Part shown: one piece after another, positions 17,491 through 26,110 of the stretch
Layout: each line of letters starts with the position of its first letter
How positions within the stretch are numbered: the stretch's first letter is position 1
Source: Planctomycetia bacterium
GTDB lineage: Bacteria; Planctomycetota; Planctomycetia; Gemmatales; Gemmataceae
Direction: 5' to 3'
Length of the DNA stretch: 38,157 nt
Assembly (NCBI GenBank): GCA_005786805.1
Contig: SYCV01000228.1
Span: 1-38,157 of the forward strand
Position numbers and translations under genes: made by a program
Notes under the pieces: generated by a model
What the model saw: the letters and a program-made list of their open reading frames with translations, nothing else
What the model was told of the DNA's origin: nothing
Database searches by the model: none

Positions 17491-17494
17491 GAGG
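17491..17494 (+). promoter_or_regulatory. ribosome binding site of recO (supports TTG start)
   Basis: GAGG five bases before TTG at 17500. No in-frame ATG lies near the N-terminal end of the conserved region, so this supports the TTG start. Confidence 0.55.
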
Positions 17495-17499
17495 TCTTT

Positions 17500-18285
17500 T
17501 TGTCTCTTGAAAAGACGGAATCATTGGTATTGAGAACGGTCGATTGGAGCGAAACCAGTCGCATTTCAACATTGTGGACCAGGGATTTTGGCAAGGTGAG
17601 GGCTTTGGCCAAAGGCGGTCGAAGGCTGAAATCATCCTTTGAGAATGCCCTTGACTTGCTTACATATTGCAGTATCGTTCTGCTCCGCAAGACTTCCGGT
17701 ACCTTGGATTTGTTGACTGAGGCCCAGGTATTAGATGGGTTTTCCGGATTGAGAAAAGATTTGAATGCTTTGCATGCGTCTTATTATCTTGCAGAATTGC
17801 TCTCGGATTGGACCGAGGATTACGACCCGAATCCGGTTATTTTTGATCAGGCATTGGTTGCTTTGAAGACCTGGAGTGATTTGGGGGACGGAAAATCAGG
17901 GTTGGACCAGGAGGAAAGACGGGCATGGATATCCCTGGTGCTTTTTCGCTTTGAATTTATTTTGCTTTCGGAATTGGGCTTCCGCCCTGAGTTAAAAATG
18001 TGTACGGGCTGTTCTGAGGTGGCTGATGTTTCGAATTGTGCATTCAGTCCTGCTGGAGGCGGCGTAAAATGTCCAACTTGTTCTGTTGCAGACAGGACTT
18101 CCTTCAAAATTTCAAGCGAAAGCTTGGGCATTCTTGGTTCATTGGGGAGCGAGACCTTGGAAACCCACAAAATCATACCCCTGCAACAAAGAAAAGAATT
18201 AAGAAAGATTTTCGGCCGCTATGTCACTTATCTGATGGGGCGAAGACCGAAGCTTCTAACTTATCTGGAGGCTGGATGCATTTGA
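17500..18285 (+). CDS. recO: DNA repair protein RecO
   Basis: Recombination mediator that loads RecA onto SSB-coated DNA in the RecFOR pathway. 261 residues. The N-terminal OB fold begins KTESLVLRTVDWSETSRIST and includes DFGKVRALAKGGRRLKSSF, which matches the RecO signature (xxGxxxxxAKGxRRxxS). A helical middle region contains HASYYLAELLSDW. A C-terminal four-Cys zinc site (CTGCSEV and KCPTC) is followed by a helical tail. It starts at TTG with GAGG upstream. Its last ten bases overlap the next gene, whose ribosome site and ATG lie inside recO. Part of the parA-to-HEAT gene run. Confidence 0.92.
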   Translation: MSLEKTESLVLRTVDWSETSRISTLWTRDFGKVRALAKGGRRLKSSFENALDLLTYCSIVLLRKTSGTLDLLTEAQVLDGFSGLRKDLNALHASYYLAELLSDWTEDYDPNPVIFDQALVALKTWSDLGDGKSGLDQEERRAWISLVLFRFEFILLSELGFRPELKMCTGCSEVADVSNCAFSPAGGGVKCPTCSVADRTSFKISSESLGILGSLGSETLETHKIIPLQQRKELRKIFGRYVTYLMGRRPKLLTYLEAGCI

Positions 18286-19595
18286 ATATTCCAGAAAAAA
18301 TCAGGCGTTCCAAAAATATGGTCATCTCTAAATTGGCGGGATTGTTATTTCCGGGGTTCTTTCTATTTGCGTCCACTGGTTGTGTGACGGATGGCCTGCC
18401 ATTGATCGGTCTGCCAAGCGCTCCTCCACCCCCAAGGGAAAGTTTTGTTCTTGGTGCTGATGGTGTTGTCTTGGACAAACCGGTTGATCCTGCAAGCCCG
18501 GAGGGAAAACTTGCTGGTGCCAAGGAATTATTCAGGAATAAAGAGTATTCCAAGGCTGAAAAAATATTTCACAGGCTGGCAGATGATAAAAAAAATCCCC
18601 AGACTGCTGAGGAAGGGACTTATTACGAAGCTGAATGTCTACGGCTTCAAGGGCATTATCCAAAAGCCGCTGATACCTATGTGAAATTACTCAAAAATTT
18701 TGAAAGAACCGCCTTCAGGGAACAGGCTGTTCAGCATATGTATGATATCGCGAATTACTGGCTTGATGATACTCGTGAGCAAATGCGTGAGACCAAGGAA
18801 TACCGAGAGGGAAAACGTTGGTTTGTGGCCCCGAGATTCATAAGTTTCGACAAGACAAAGCCCTTGATTGATCGTGAAGGTCGTGCGATTGAAAAACTGG
18901 AACAGGTTCGATGGAATGATATTAGTGGGCCCCTGGCGGACAAGGCTTTATTCTTGGCGGGCAGCGTGAAGTTCTTTAATGAAGACTATCGTGAGGCAGA
19001 CCACTATTTCACCCAACTTGTGGAGAGGCATTCTAACAGTGAACTCGCGCCCCAAGCTGTTGAGCTTGCGATCATATCCAAGCATATGAGCACGGGTGGC
19101 TCGGATTATGACGGGCGGAAAGTGGCCGAGGCCAGACAGATGGTGCATTCCGCATTGCAGAATTTTCCCGTTCTGGCAGAAAAGAAAAAAGATTTTCTAT
19201 CCAGGCAACTTGTGGGCATCACATTCCAACAGGCGGAAAAAGATTTCAAGATGGCGGAATTTTACAAGAGGACCGGGCATCCGGGGTCGGCATACTTTTA
19301 TTATGAACTTGTGCGCCGTAGATACCCGAACACGAAATTTGCCGAGGAATCTGAAAAAAAGATGGCGGAGCTGAAATCTAAAGCTGAAAAAGATCATGGT
19401 TATCTGCCGGGTGGGCCTGACCAACCTGTAGAGCAACCTTTGGTTCCAGAAATCGCACCAGCGCCCAAGCAGGTTGATAAGCCAATGGAAGAAGGGCCTG
19501 TGCCTCTGCAAAGTCAGCAGGGACTTCCTCCTCACCCGGATGCGAAGCCTGCCAAGGATTCCAAGCCGGTTACATTGCCAAAATCTCTGAATTAA
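18276..19595 (+). CDS. BamD/YbgF-like tetratricopeptide lipoprotein
   Basis: Probable outer-membrane assembly lipoprotein. 439 residues from ATG 18276, chosen because GGAG lies five bases upstream; the frame is open further back into recO but that part is a shadow. A signal segment (AGLLFPGFFLFASTGC) ends in a lipobox-like STGC, predicting lipidation at Cys. Tetratricopeptide pairs follow: AKELFRNKEYSKAEKIFHRL, AECLRLQGHYPKAADTYVKL, ALFLAGSVKFFNEDYREADH and a late MAEFYKRTGHPGSAYFYYEL(V)RRRYPNT, the last being very BamD-like. A Pro-rich tail closes it. It is longer than E. coli BamD (about 245 residues). It overlaps recO by ten bases and is followed by lptE after 11 bases, which supports an outer-membrane biogenesis role. 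Confidence 0.82.
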   Translation: MHLNIPEKIRRSKNMVISKLAGLLFPGFFLFASTGCVTDGLPLIGLPSAPPPPRESFVLGADGVVLDKPVDPASPEGKLAGAKELFRNKEYSKAEKIFHRLADDKKNPQTAEEGTYYEAECLRLQGHYPKAADTYVKLLKNFERTAFREQAVQHMYDIANYWLDDTREQMRETKEYREGKRWFVAPRFISFDKTKPLIDREGRAIEKLEQVRWNDISGPLADKALFLAGSVKFFNEDYREADHYFTQLVERHSNSELAPQAVELAIISKHMSTGGSDYDGRKVAEARQMVHSALQNFPVLAEKKKDFLSRQLVGITFQQAEKDFKMAEFYKRTGHPGSAYFYYELVRRRYPNTKFAEESEKKMAELKSKAEKDHGYLPGGPDQPVEQPLVPEIAPAPKQVDKPMEEGPVPLQSQQGLPPHPDAKPAKDSKPVTLPKSLN

Positions 19596-19606
19596 CGGTG
19601 AAAATC

Positions 19607-20248
19607 ATGAAAATGCCTAATTCAGCCAAGGGTATTAAGTCTTTATTGATGGTTTTGTTCGCAAGCATGATAGGGCTTGTTTGCCCTGCCTGCATGCAGG
19701 ATGGCCATCTGAAAATTTTCAGATACACAACTAAAACCAATTTTGATTCCAACATTCGAACAGTGCGAGTGCCATTATTCAAGAACAACACTTTCACGCC
19801 CGGAGGTGGGGCGGGGCAGAGTTTGGAAAACGAACTTACCCTCGCGGTAATTCGTGAAATTGAATCGAAAACCCCTTATAAAGTTGTCAATGGGAATACT
19901 CCAGCCGATACTGAGTTGACTGGCAGCATAGTTAACTTCTCAAAAAATATCATCAATCGAAACCAACTCAATGAAATAAGGGAGGCTGAAACAAACCTGG
20001 GTGTGCAGGTTGTGTGGAAGGATTTGCGAACTGGCGAAATTCTATCCCGACCCAAGGCGGATCCCAATAAGGGTACCCCAGTTGCACTGGGAGGTGACCC
20101 GAATTCTCAACCCGACACAACTCCTGTATTGGTAACCTCTCTCACCAGTTTTATTCCTGAACTGGGGCAATCCATAACCTCCGCAAGAAAAACAAATGTT
20201 GATTTACTGGCGACACAAATAGTCGCTATGATGGAGACTCCCTGGTAA
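19607..20248 (+). CDS. lptE: LptE-family LPS-assembly lipoprotein
   Basis: Plug component of the LptD/E outer-membrane lipopolysaccharide translocon. ATG 19607 (213 aa) has GGTGA five bases upstream; GTG 19598 and ATG 19613 are alternatives. A signal peptide LLMVLFASMIGLVCPAC contains a lipobox-like sequence before Cys. The LptE fold is suggested by IRTVRVPLFKNNTF (family IPxFxNxTxxPGLE-like), LENELTLAVIREIESKTPYKVV, ADTELTGSIVNFSKNI and VQVVWKDLRTGEIL. This order (an early 'N-T', then 'L-G-I') is typical of the LptE/DUF799-like family in planctomycetes. Length is near normal (about 190 in E. coli). Between the BamD-like gene and folP with spacings of 11 and 12 bases. Confidence 0.8.
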   Translation: MKMPNSAKGIKSLLMVLFASMIGLVCPACMQDGHLKIFRYTTKTNFDSNIRTVRVPLFKNNTFTPGGGAGQSLENELTLAVIREIESKTPYKVVNGNTPADTELTGSIVNFSKNIINRNQLNEIREAETNLGVQVVWKDLRTGEILSRPKADPNKGTPVALGGDPNSQPDTTPVLVTSLTSFIPELGQSITSARKTNVDLLATQIVAMMETPW

Positions 20249-20260
20249 CGGAGTCTTTGA

Positions 20261-21121
20261 ATGATTTGGAAAATTAAAGACCAGCAGATTGATCTTATGG
20301 GGCGCCCATTGGTAATGGGCATTCTTAATGTCACGCCTGATAGCTTTTCGGATGGTGGTTACCACCTTGATTCCTCGAATGCAATTGACCACGCCCTGCG
20401 CATGGAAGACCAGGGGGCAGATTTGATAGATATTGGTGGTGAATCTACCAGGCCGGGGGCTATTCCGGTTTCGATTGAAGAGGAAAAAAGAAGAGTTCTT
20501 CCAGTGGTCGAGAAGCTGGCTGGCAGGCTCAAGGCTTTTATTTCAATCGACACGACTAAAAGCCAGGTTGCAGCGGCAGCTTTGGACCTCGGAGCCCATG
20601 TTATTAATGATATAAGCGCATTGACTTTTGATCCTTTGATGTTGGAACTTGCTGCCCGGGCAAACTGCGCTTGGGTTATAATGCATATCAAGGGTGTTCC
20701 TGCAAATATGCAGCAAAATCCGATGTACGATGATGTTGTCAAAGAAGTCACTGAATTTTTAAGTCACCGGTACCAAGCCATGGTCAAAGTTGGTGTTGAC
20801 CCGATGGCAGTATGCCTGGACCCTGGTATTGGATTTGGAAAAACTTATGACCATAATATGGAATTGTTGGCTGGTTTTGGTCCCTTGAAAAAATTAGGAC
20901 TGCCAGTGTGCCTAGGGGTTTCCAGAAAAAAATTCCTCCAGACCTTGTTGGGAAGAAAGATGGAGGAACGATTGGCTGGCACGCTCGCGGTTTTGGCTTA
21001 TTCTTTATTACATGGCTCAGCCCAAGTTTTCAGGGTTCATGATGTAGTCCAAGCCAGGGACTTGGTAACCACCATAAAAGCACTGCAGTCTTTATCAGCC
21101 GGGCAAACTTTCGCGACTTGA
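20261..21121 (+). CDS. folP: dihydropteroate synthase
   Basis: Condenses p-aminobenzoate with dihydropterin pyrophosphate in folate synthesis; the target of sulfonamides. 286 residues, usual length. Signature blocks are visible: MGILNVTPDSFSDGG, GADLIDIGGESTRPGA, FISIDTTKSQVA, VINDISALTFDP and a late DPGIGFGKTYDHNMELL, plus SRKKFLQTLLGR near the C-terminus (pterin/PABA-binding Ser-Arg-Lys). ACGGAG lies about eight bases before the ATG. It is followed after 20 bases by cdaA; this neighbourhood is one I recall from other phyla, so co-expression of folate and c-di-AMP genes may be ancient. Confidence 0.96.
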   Translation: MIWKIKDQQIDLMGRPLVMGILNVTPDSFSDGGYHLDSSNAIDHALRMEDQGADLIDIGGESTRPGAIPVSIEEEKRRVLPVVEKLAGRLKAFISIDTTKSQVAAAALDLGAHVINDISALTFDPLMLELAARANCAWVIMHIKGVPANMQQNPMYDDVVKEVTEFLSHRYQAMVKVGVDPMAVCLDPGIGFGKTYDHNMELLAGFGPLKKLGLPVCLGVSRKKFLQTLLGRKMEERLAGTLAVLAYSLLHGSAQVFRVHDVVQARDLVTTIKALQSLSAGQTFAT

Positions 21122-21131
21122 TTGCATAAAA

Positions 21132-21138
21132 AAGAGGG
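21132..21138 (+). promoter_or_regulatory. ribosome binding site of cdaA (supports TTG start)
   Basis: AAGAGGG just before TTG at 21142 (three bases from the site) with a second in-frame TTG at 21148 (nine bases). It supports a non-ATG start; the first in-frame ATG lies only at 21178, inside the conserved N-terminus. Confidence 0.55.
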
Positions 21139-21141
21139 CAT

Positions 21142-21993
21142 TTGATTTTGTATGAGAGAATTCTTCACACTTGGGAAATGCTAGACGCCAGCGCCGTTGT
21201 GCAAATTGCAATTCTGGCAGCGGCAATTTTCCTCTTGCTTCAATTTCTTGGGCGAAGCAGGGGTATGGGTGTTGTTCGGGCGTTTGGGTTGGTGGTGGTT
21301 GGTATTTTTCTTTCCGCTCAAATTCTCGTTAGTTTTTTCAACCTGACAGTGGTTGGTAGAATTTTGGATTATCTTTTAGCCACTATGCTTCTCGCATTGT
21401 TGGTGATTTTTCAGCCTGAATTAAGAAGGGGCCTGATGTGGTTGGGTAAATATGGTGTTTTATACGCTATAACCTCATCTGGAAAGCGTCCCATAGTTGA
21501 TAAGTTATCCGATGCCGCCACAGTCCTTTCCGGTCAATTTGTCGGAGCATTGATTGCTATTGAAAGGGAGGTTCCCCTTACGGTTTATATTGAGACAGGA
21601 ACCCGTATCGATGCTCAAATAAGTCCTTTATTAATCCAGGCTGTTTTTCAAAAGCAAAGCCCCCTTCATGATGGTGCCATGATTATTAGTAATGGAAGGA
21701 TTGTGGCGGCGGGGTGCCAATTGCCTTTGTCACCTATTGAAGTAAGTTCTAAAAATTCACATGGTATGAGACACCGTGCTGCTCTGGGGACAAGTGAGGA
21801 AACAGACTCAATTCTGATCGTTGTAAGTGAGGAGACTGGAAGAATCAGTTTGGCATCTGCTGGACAACTGGAGGTCGTTCCAAGGGAAAGTCTTTTTAGG
21901 CGATTGGCTGAATTACTTGAGTCCGAATCGTCTGGGGAGCGGTCCAACAAGGAGACCAAGCAAAAAATCCAGGAAACCGACAGGGTTGCATGA
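21142..21993 (+). CDS. cdaA: membrane diadenylate cyclase CdaA (DisA_N/DAC domain)
   Basis: Makes the second messenger cyclic di-AMP from two ATP. 283 residues with three N-terminal helices (VVQIAILAAAIFLLLQFL, VVRAFGLVVVGIFLSAQIL and ILDYLLATMLLALLVIFQPE). The DAC domain carries the two hallmark motifs, SPLHDGAMII (DGA) and SHGMRHRAALGTSEETDS (RHR). Downstream are VVSEETGRISLAS and a charged C-terminal tail of about 30 residues. The start is TTG at 21142 or 21148, with AAGAGGG upstream. cdaR follows after 21 bases, as in Firmicutes, but here folP precedes and no glmM is seen within the next two genes. Enzymatic assignment is strong. Confidence 0.95.
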   Translation: MILYERILHTWEMLDASAVVQIAILAAAIFLLLQFLGRSRGMGVVRAFGLVVVGIFLSAQILVSFFNLTVVGRILDYLLATMLLALLVIFQPELRRGLMWLGKYGVLYAITSSGKRPIVDKLSDAATVLSGQFVGALIAIEREVPLTVYIETGTRIDAQISPLLIQAVFQKQSPLHDGAMIISNGRIVAAGCQLPLSPIEVSSKNSHGMRHRAALGTSEETDSILIVVSEETGRISLASAGQLEVVPRESLFRRLAELLESESSGERSNKETKQKIQETDRVA

Positions 21994-22000
21994 TCAGTCT

Positions 22001-22007
22001 GGAGGAA
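22001..22007 (+). promoter_or_regulatory. ribosome binding site of cdaR (supports GTG start)
   Basis: GGAGGAA seven bases before GTG at 22015. This is a strong Shine-Dalgarno match combined with a weak start codon. Confidence 0.6.
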
Positions 22008-22014
22008 TATGTAG

Positions 22015-23043
22015 GTGGTATACAAAAATTTGACAAGCTGGCTTAAGTTGAAATGGGTTGATAGATTCAGTTCACTTGCAGTTGCGTTTGCGCTCGCTCT
22101 TATGGCTTGGCTTTATGGCAGTAACCGAGACCAGGAAATCATTGAGAATGTGACCATACCAGTGGTGGTATCATTGAATTCCATCCAGCAGGAACATTTT
22201 ATGTTGGATGTTGTTCCAAACATGAAGGTTCATGTTTCTTTTTCAGGTTCACCCTTGAAAATCAGGGAATTTAGAAGAACCCTTGAACATGACGAATGTG
22301 TCTCAAAAATTGAGTATAGTGTGACCGAGGATCGCCTTGGAGAATTTAAATTCGGTGACAATGTTGTGATATCTGAAAGTGATATCCCGGTTCCGCAAGG
22401 TGTTCGTGCAAGGCTGGTTGAAGGAAAGAATAAAATACCAGTAACAGTATATCGGTTGGGCGAAAAACTGATTCCGGTGCGCTTGGAGAGTGGCATGGAA
22501 GGCAGTTTGTTCAGCCAGGTTTTAATTGAACCAGCATCAGTCTTGGTCAAGGGACCTTTGGAGATATTGGATAGAACAAAAACTATCCCGACTCATTTCA
22601 CATCAGTTCCGTTTGGTTCAATGGCGTTTCATAATAATGTTTCCCAGTCAGTAAGGGTTGCAATCGTGGATGAATTGGAGGGTAAACCTGTCCGTGTTTT
22701 GCCTTCCAAGGTTGTTGTTAAATCAATACCCGAACCTAAAAAAGTGTATGAACTTTCGGATATATCCATTCGATTCCTTTGCCCGTCTAATTTTGCCTTT
22801 AAGCCAAAGTTCACTGATGAGAGGTCTGCCAAGTTGGATGTTAAAATTCAAGGACCGGTGCTGAATGATTTACCCAAGGTCCTCGCTTATATTGATCTTA
22901 CTGCCCGGCCAGGGACAGCAGGATTGAATGTTGAATCGGTTAAGATACAACTTCCAAGAGAATTTTTGCTGTTGGAGGAGATTGCAAGAGAAAGAACCAT
23001 AGAATTAATACCATTGGAGACTGTCAAGAAAACTGCTCCATAG
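22015..23043 (+). CDS. cdaR: YbbR-domain regulator of diadenylate cyclase (CdaR-like)
   Basis: Membrane-anchored extracytoplasmic regulator thought to bind and modulate CdaA. 342 residues: one N-terminal helix (RFSSLAVAFALALMAWLYGS), then YbbR-type beta domains. Diagnostic pieces are NVTIPVVVSLNSIQQ, VRARLVEGKNKIPVTVYRLGEKLIPVRLESG, and ASVLVKGPLEILDRTKTIPTHF (family 'P..V.V.G p...l..i..v...id'). The third repeat includes RVLPSKVVVKSIPE. GTG start with GGAGGAA. It lies directly after cdaA and before proA (36-base gap). Sequence divergence between YbbR repeats is normal. The call rests on repeat pattern and position next to cdaA. Confidence 0.85.
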   Translation: MVYKNLTSWLKLKWVDRFSSLAVAFALALMAWLYGSNRDQEIIENVTIPVVVSLNSIQQEHFMLDVVPNMKVHVSFSGSPLKIREFRRTLEHDECVSKIEYSVTEDRLGEFKFGDNVVISESDIPVPQGVRARLVEGKNKIPVTVYRLGEKLIPVRLESGMEGSLFSQVLIEPASVLVKGPLEILDRTKTIPTHFTSVPFGSMAFHNNVSQSVRVAIVDELEGKPVRVLPSKVVVKSIPEPKKVYELSDISIRFLCPSNFAFKPKFTDERSAKLDVKIQGPVLNDLPKVLAYIDLTARPGTAGLNVESVKIQLPREFLLLEEIARERTIELIPLETVKKTAP

Positions 23044-23079
23044 GGGCACCTCCCTTAATGTGCTTTAAATTGGAACTTC

Positions 23080-24342
23080 ATGATGGATATTAAAAGCTAC
23101 GCCCAAGAAATAGCATTTAAGGCCAGGACTGTTGCCGGGGTGCTGGCAACAATTAATACTCAACGGAAGAATGACTGGTTGTTGGCCTCGGCGGCACGAT
23201 TGCTGGACAACTCCAGTAAAATTATTGATGCAAACCACCTAGATCTGGAAAATGCATCGAGTTTTTCATTAAGTTCATCTCAGATTGACCGGCTGACCAT
23301 AACTCCAAAAAGACTTGCCGACATGTCCCGGTCCTTGGTTGAAATTGCCGGCCTTAAAGACCCTATTGGCAGGGTTCTAGAAGGAGGATTTCGGCCAAAT
23401 GGATTGCAGGTTCTCAAGGTTGGCGTCCCTTTGGGGGTGTTGTTTTTTATCTATGAATCTAGGCCAAATGTTACCACCGATGCCGCAGCATTGAGTTTCA
23501 AGAGTGGAAATGCGATAATATTAAGAGGTGGTAAGGAGGCATTGAACACCAACAAAGTTCTTGTTGAGATTCTTCAGGACGAACTTTTGAAATTGGGATT
23601 GCCATTGGATGCTGTTCAAATTGTTCAAATTCCGGACCGTGAAGTAGTTGGGGAATTACTGCAAAAATCACATTTGATTGATTTGGTTATTCCAAGGGGA
23701 GGCAAAGACTTGATTAAGCGGGTTTCCGCTGAGGCAAAAATGCCAGTTATGAAGCATTATGATGGTAATTGTCATGTTTATGTTGAATCTTCTGCGGATT
23801 TGGAAATGGCAGTTAAAATACTGGTGAATTCAAAGTGTCAGAGACCAGGGGTTTGTAATGCTGCAGAGAGTCTACTGGTTGATGAGAAAATCGCAAAAGT
23901 CGCGTTACCAATTTTTTACAAGGCCCTCTCGGAAAAAGGGGTTGAAGTAAGGGGATGTCCCTTAAGTTGTGCGATTGTGCCAGAACTCAAGAAAGCGACT
24001 GAAAATGATTATTATGAAGAGTTTCTTGAGTTGATCATTTCTGTAAAAGTGGTCTCTGATACAACCGCTGCTATTTGCCATATAAATCAATTTGGTTCGA
24101 GGCACACGGATGTTATTGTGACCTCCAGGTTGGATGTTTCAGAGCAATTTATCAAAGGGGTTGATTCCTCCGCGGTAATAGTAAATGCGAGTTCGAGGTT
24201 TAATGATGGCGGGCAACTTGGACTGGGCGCGGAGATAGGTATCAGCACTGACAAGTATCATGCCAGGGGACCTTGTGGATTAAATGAGCTGACATCTTAT
24301 AAATATGTTATACTAGGCAACGGTGAAATTCGGTTGGATTGA
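23080..24342 (+). CDS. proA: gamma-glutamyl phosphate reductase
   Basis: Second step of proline synthesis: NADPH-dependent reduction of glutamyl 5-phosphate to glutamate semialdehyde. 420 residues, close to the usual 415. Visible blocks are LKVGVPLGVLFFIYESRPNVTTDAA, SGNAIILRGGKEALNTN, LVIPRGGKDLI, and the active-site Cys in NSKCQRPGVCNAAESLLV. SRFNDGGQLGLGAEIGISTDKYHARGP near the C-terminus is typical of ProA. Two adjacent ATGs (23080 and 23083) are possible starts. It sits 36 bases after cdaR. No proB is in the window, so glutamate kinase must be encoded elsewhere. Osmolyte synthesis next to c-di-AMP genes is suggestive but unproven. Confidence 0.96.
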   Translation: MMDIKSYAQEIAFKARTVAGVLATINTQRKNDWLLASAARLLDNSSKIIDANHLDLENASSFSLSSSQIDRLTITPKRLADMSRSLVEIAGLKDPIGRVLEGGFRPNGLQVLKVGVPLGVLFFIYESRPNVTTDAAALSFKSGNAIILRGGKEALNTNKVLVEILQDELLKLGLPLDAVQIVQIPDREVVGELLQKSHLIDLVIPRGGKDLIKRVSAEAKMPVMKHYDGNCHVYVESSADLEMAVKILVNSKCQRPGVCNAAESLLVDEKIAKVALPIFYKALSEKGVEVRGCPLSCAIVPELKKATENDYYEEFLELIISVKVVSDTTAAICHINQFGSRHTDVIVTSRLDVSEQFIKGVDSSAVIVNASSRFNDGGQLGLGAEIGISTDKYHARGPCGLNELTSYKYVILGNGEIRLD

Positions 24343-24381
24343 TTTACATTACCCAAAGTTTAACCTTGAACAGGAGGAATC

Positions 24382-25920
24382 ATGGAACCGATGTTTATCA
24401 TGACAATCCTGTTTGTTGTGATCGCAATTTTGTTTTTTATAATCTTGAATTTCCGTGGAGATAAAGAGAGACAACAAATCACAGGGCTTTCACCGGTTTC
24501 GAGACAGCATCTTGAGATTTATCAGGGGCAGGATCTGCCATCATGGTTGATGGAAAAAACCAAGGTGAAGATCAAGAATTATTTGGATCGGGGGATGCAT
24601 AGTCATGTTGAAGGGTTGCTGAGACCCGGACTTGACTATGTTGTGGTTGTAAAAGCGCTCCTGGAAATTGGAACTCCGCAGTCTTTTGACATATTGCAAA
24701 AATCGTTTGGTAAAACCCATTCCAAAGATCCAATGGAGGATTTGTGGTATGCCATCGATATAACAAATGCGCTTCGCCAGGTTAACAGGGATGAAATATT
24801 ACCTGAAATTGTAACTTATCTTTGTAAACACCGTGGGCTTGCAATAGCGCCTTTATTCGCCGCGGAAGTGATAAGCTTTGATTCTTTTCCGGAATTACTA
24901 AAGTCGCCGATTCCCGAAGAGAGAAATTTTGCCGTGATAGCTTTGTCCCTGGCTATGGATGGCTTGCAATCGGGTATTTCCCTTGAGGTTTTTGCAGAGT
25001 CAAAAATTGGGAGCCTTTATGAACTTATATGGGAAAATAGGATTCAATACAATTGTGCGGTTTTAGTGGTTCTTTTTCAAAACGGTATCAGATTTTTAAG
25101 GCGTTATCATGGGATGAACGAGATACTGGACCGTGAATTGCAAAGTCCGGACGATTTCCGCTGGCAGATCATGCGCTTAGATTCACTTGAGCAGTCATTG
25201 AAATTTTATCTCGTTAATGCGCGCGCCTCTTTGTTTCAATTGCTTGAAAATTCATCCTGGAGCGAGCATGTCGAGGTTTTTCGCGCCTTATATTCATTAA
25301 AATGTGCCCCTCCGGTTTCTGCTTGGGATTGGCTTGCTGATCCAGGTTATCCGCACAAGTCTTTCGTCTGGGAATTATTTGCATTCGAAAAGGTCAACAA
25401 AGGGGCTGCCCTTGTGACCACCTATAAATCAGCTTTCCGTTTTAAGAATTTTAGTTGGCTCTACGCCAACGCAAATGCCAAGAAAATCGAGAAAATCGCA
25501 TTGGCTAAATGTCTTCGGTTTCATCCTGGTGCTGACACGGAAGGTTGTCTTTTGGAACTTGCAAATAGTGGTGATACCGCGGTAGCCCAGGAGGCATTGA
25601 CTAGCTTGGGTTGGTGGGAGCCAGTCAATAGGTCGGAAGTTCTTAAGACTCTTCACAGAATGCAAAAAGAAACAAAGACTGAGATAAACCTCGCAGCCAC
25701 AGCGGCACTTGCCCGATTGGGGGAGCGTAAATCACTTCAGTCGATTGCCAAAAATCTTATGAGCGAGGATCCATTAACCATTCATCAGGCAATACATACA
25801 ATTTCCACCCAGGGAATATCGCTACTTTGGCCGGATTTGGACCAATTGGCTGATTCATCAGATGCTGATGTCGCAATTCATGCCCGGGAAGCAATTGCTC
25901 ATCTTAGCGAACAAATGTAA
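24382..25920 (+). CDS. membrane-anchored HEAT-repeat protein of unknown function
   Basis: 512 residues. It has an N-terminal helix (MFIMTILFVVIAILFFIILN) followed by a positively charged segment (RGDKERQ), so the body probably faces the cytosol. The rest is helical. Clear HEAT-like repeats occur at the C-terminus: TAVAQEALTSLGWW, TEINLAATAALARLGERKSL and DADVAIHAREAIAHLSEQM. The middle (about 100-400) is poorly recognisable helical sequence. AGGAGGAATC before ATG is a strong ribosome site. Last gene of the ten-gene run, 39 bases after proA; its role there is unknown. Confidence 0.72.
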   Translation: MEPMFIMTILFVVIAILFFIILNFRGDKERQQITGLSPVSRQHLEIYQGQDLPSWLMEKTKVKIKNYLDRGMHSHVEGLLRPGLDYVVVVKALLEIGTPQSFDILQKSFGKTHSKDPMEDLWYAIDITNALRQVNRDEILPEIVTYLCKHRGLAIAPLFAAEVISFDSFPELLKSPIPEERNFAVIALSLAMDGLQSGISLEVFAESKIGSLYELIWENRIQYNCAVLVVLFQNGIRFLRRYHGMNEILDRELQSPDDFRWQIMRLDSLEQSLKFYLVNARASLFQLLENSSWSEHVEVFRALYSLKCAPPVSAWDWLADPGYPHKSFVWELFAFEKVNKGAALVTTYKSAFRFKNFSWLYANANAKKIEKIALAKCLRFHPGADTEGCLLELANSGDTAVAQEALTSLGWWEPVNRSEVLKTLHRMQKETKTEINLAATAALARLGERKSLQSIAKNLMSEDPLTIHQAIHTISTQGISLLWPDLDQLADSSDADVAIHAREAIAHLSEQM

Positions 25921-26110
25921 TCCTAATATCAATATTTTTCCTTGATCAAAACGATCAGTAGAATAATCGGTATATTTGCTTCATTTGATTCTTAAGTTTC
26001 AAAAAAAGTGTGAAATTTTCAAAATTTAATCAGGAACAATCATGCGACCTCACATTTTGTAGTAGGTTTCAATGTTGATAGCGTTAACAGGTTTTGATTG
26101 TGGGGAAACC

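Noticed and set aside
18036-18275. N-terminal extension of the BamD-like protein into recO
   Set aside because: Lies in a different frame of the conserved RecO zinc region; a good ribosome site and ATG occur at 18276, and the lipoprotein signal follows that start.
19688-19699. Palindrome CCTGCATGCAGG in lptE
   Set aside because: Inside the coding sequence at the lipobox region; single occurrence in the window and explained by codon choice.
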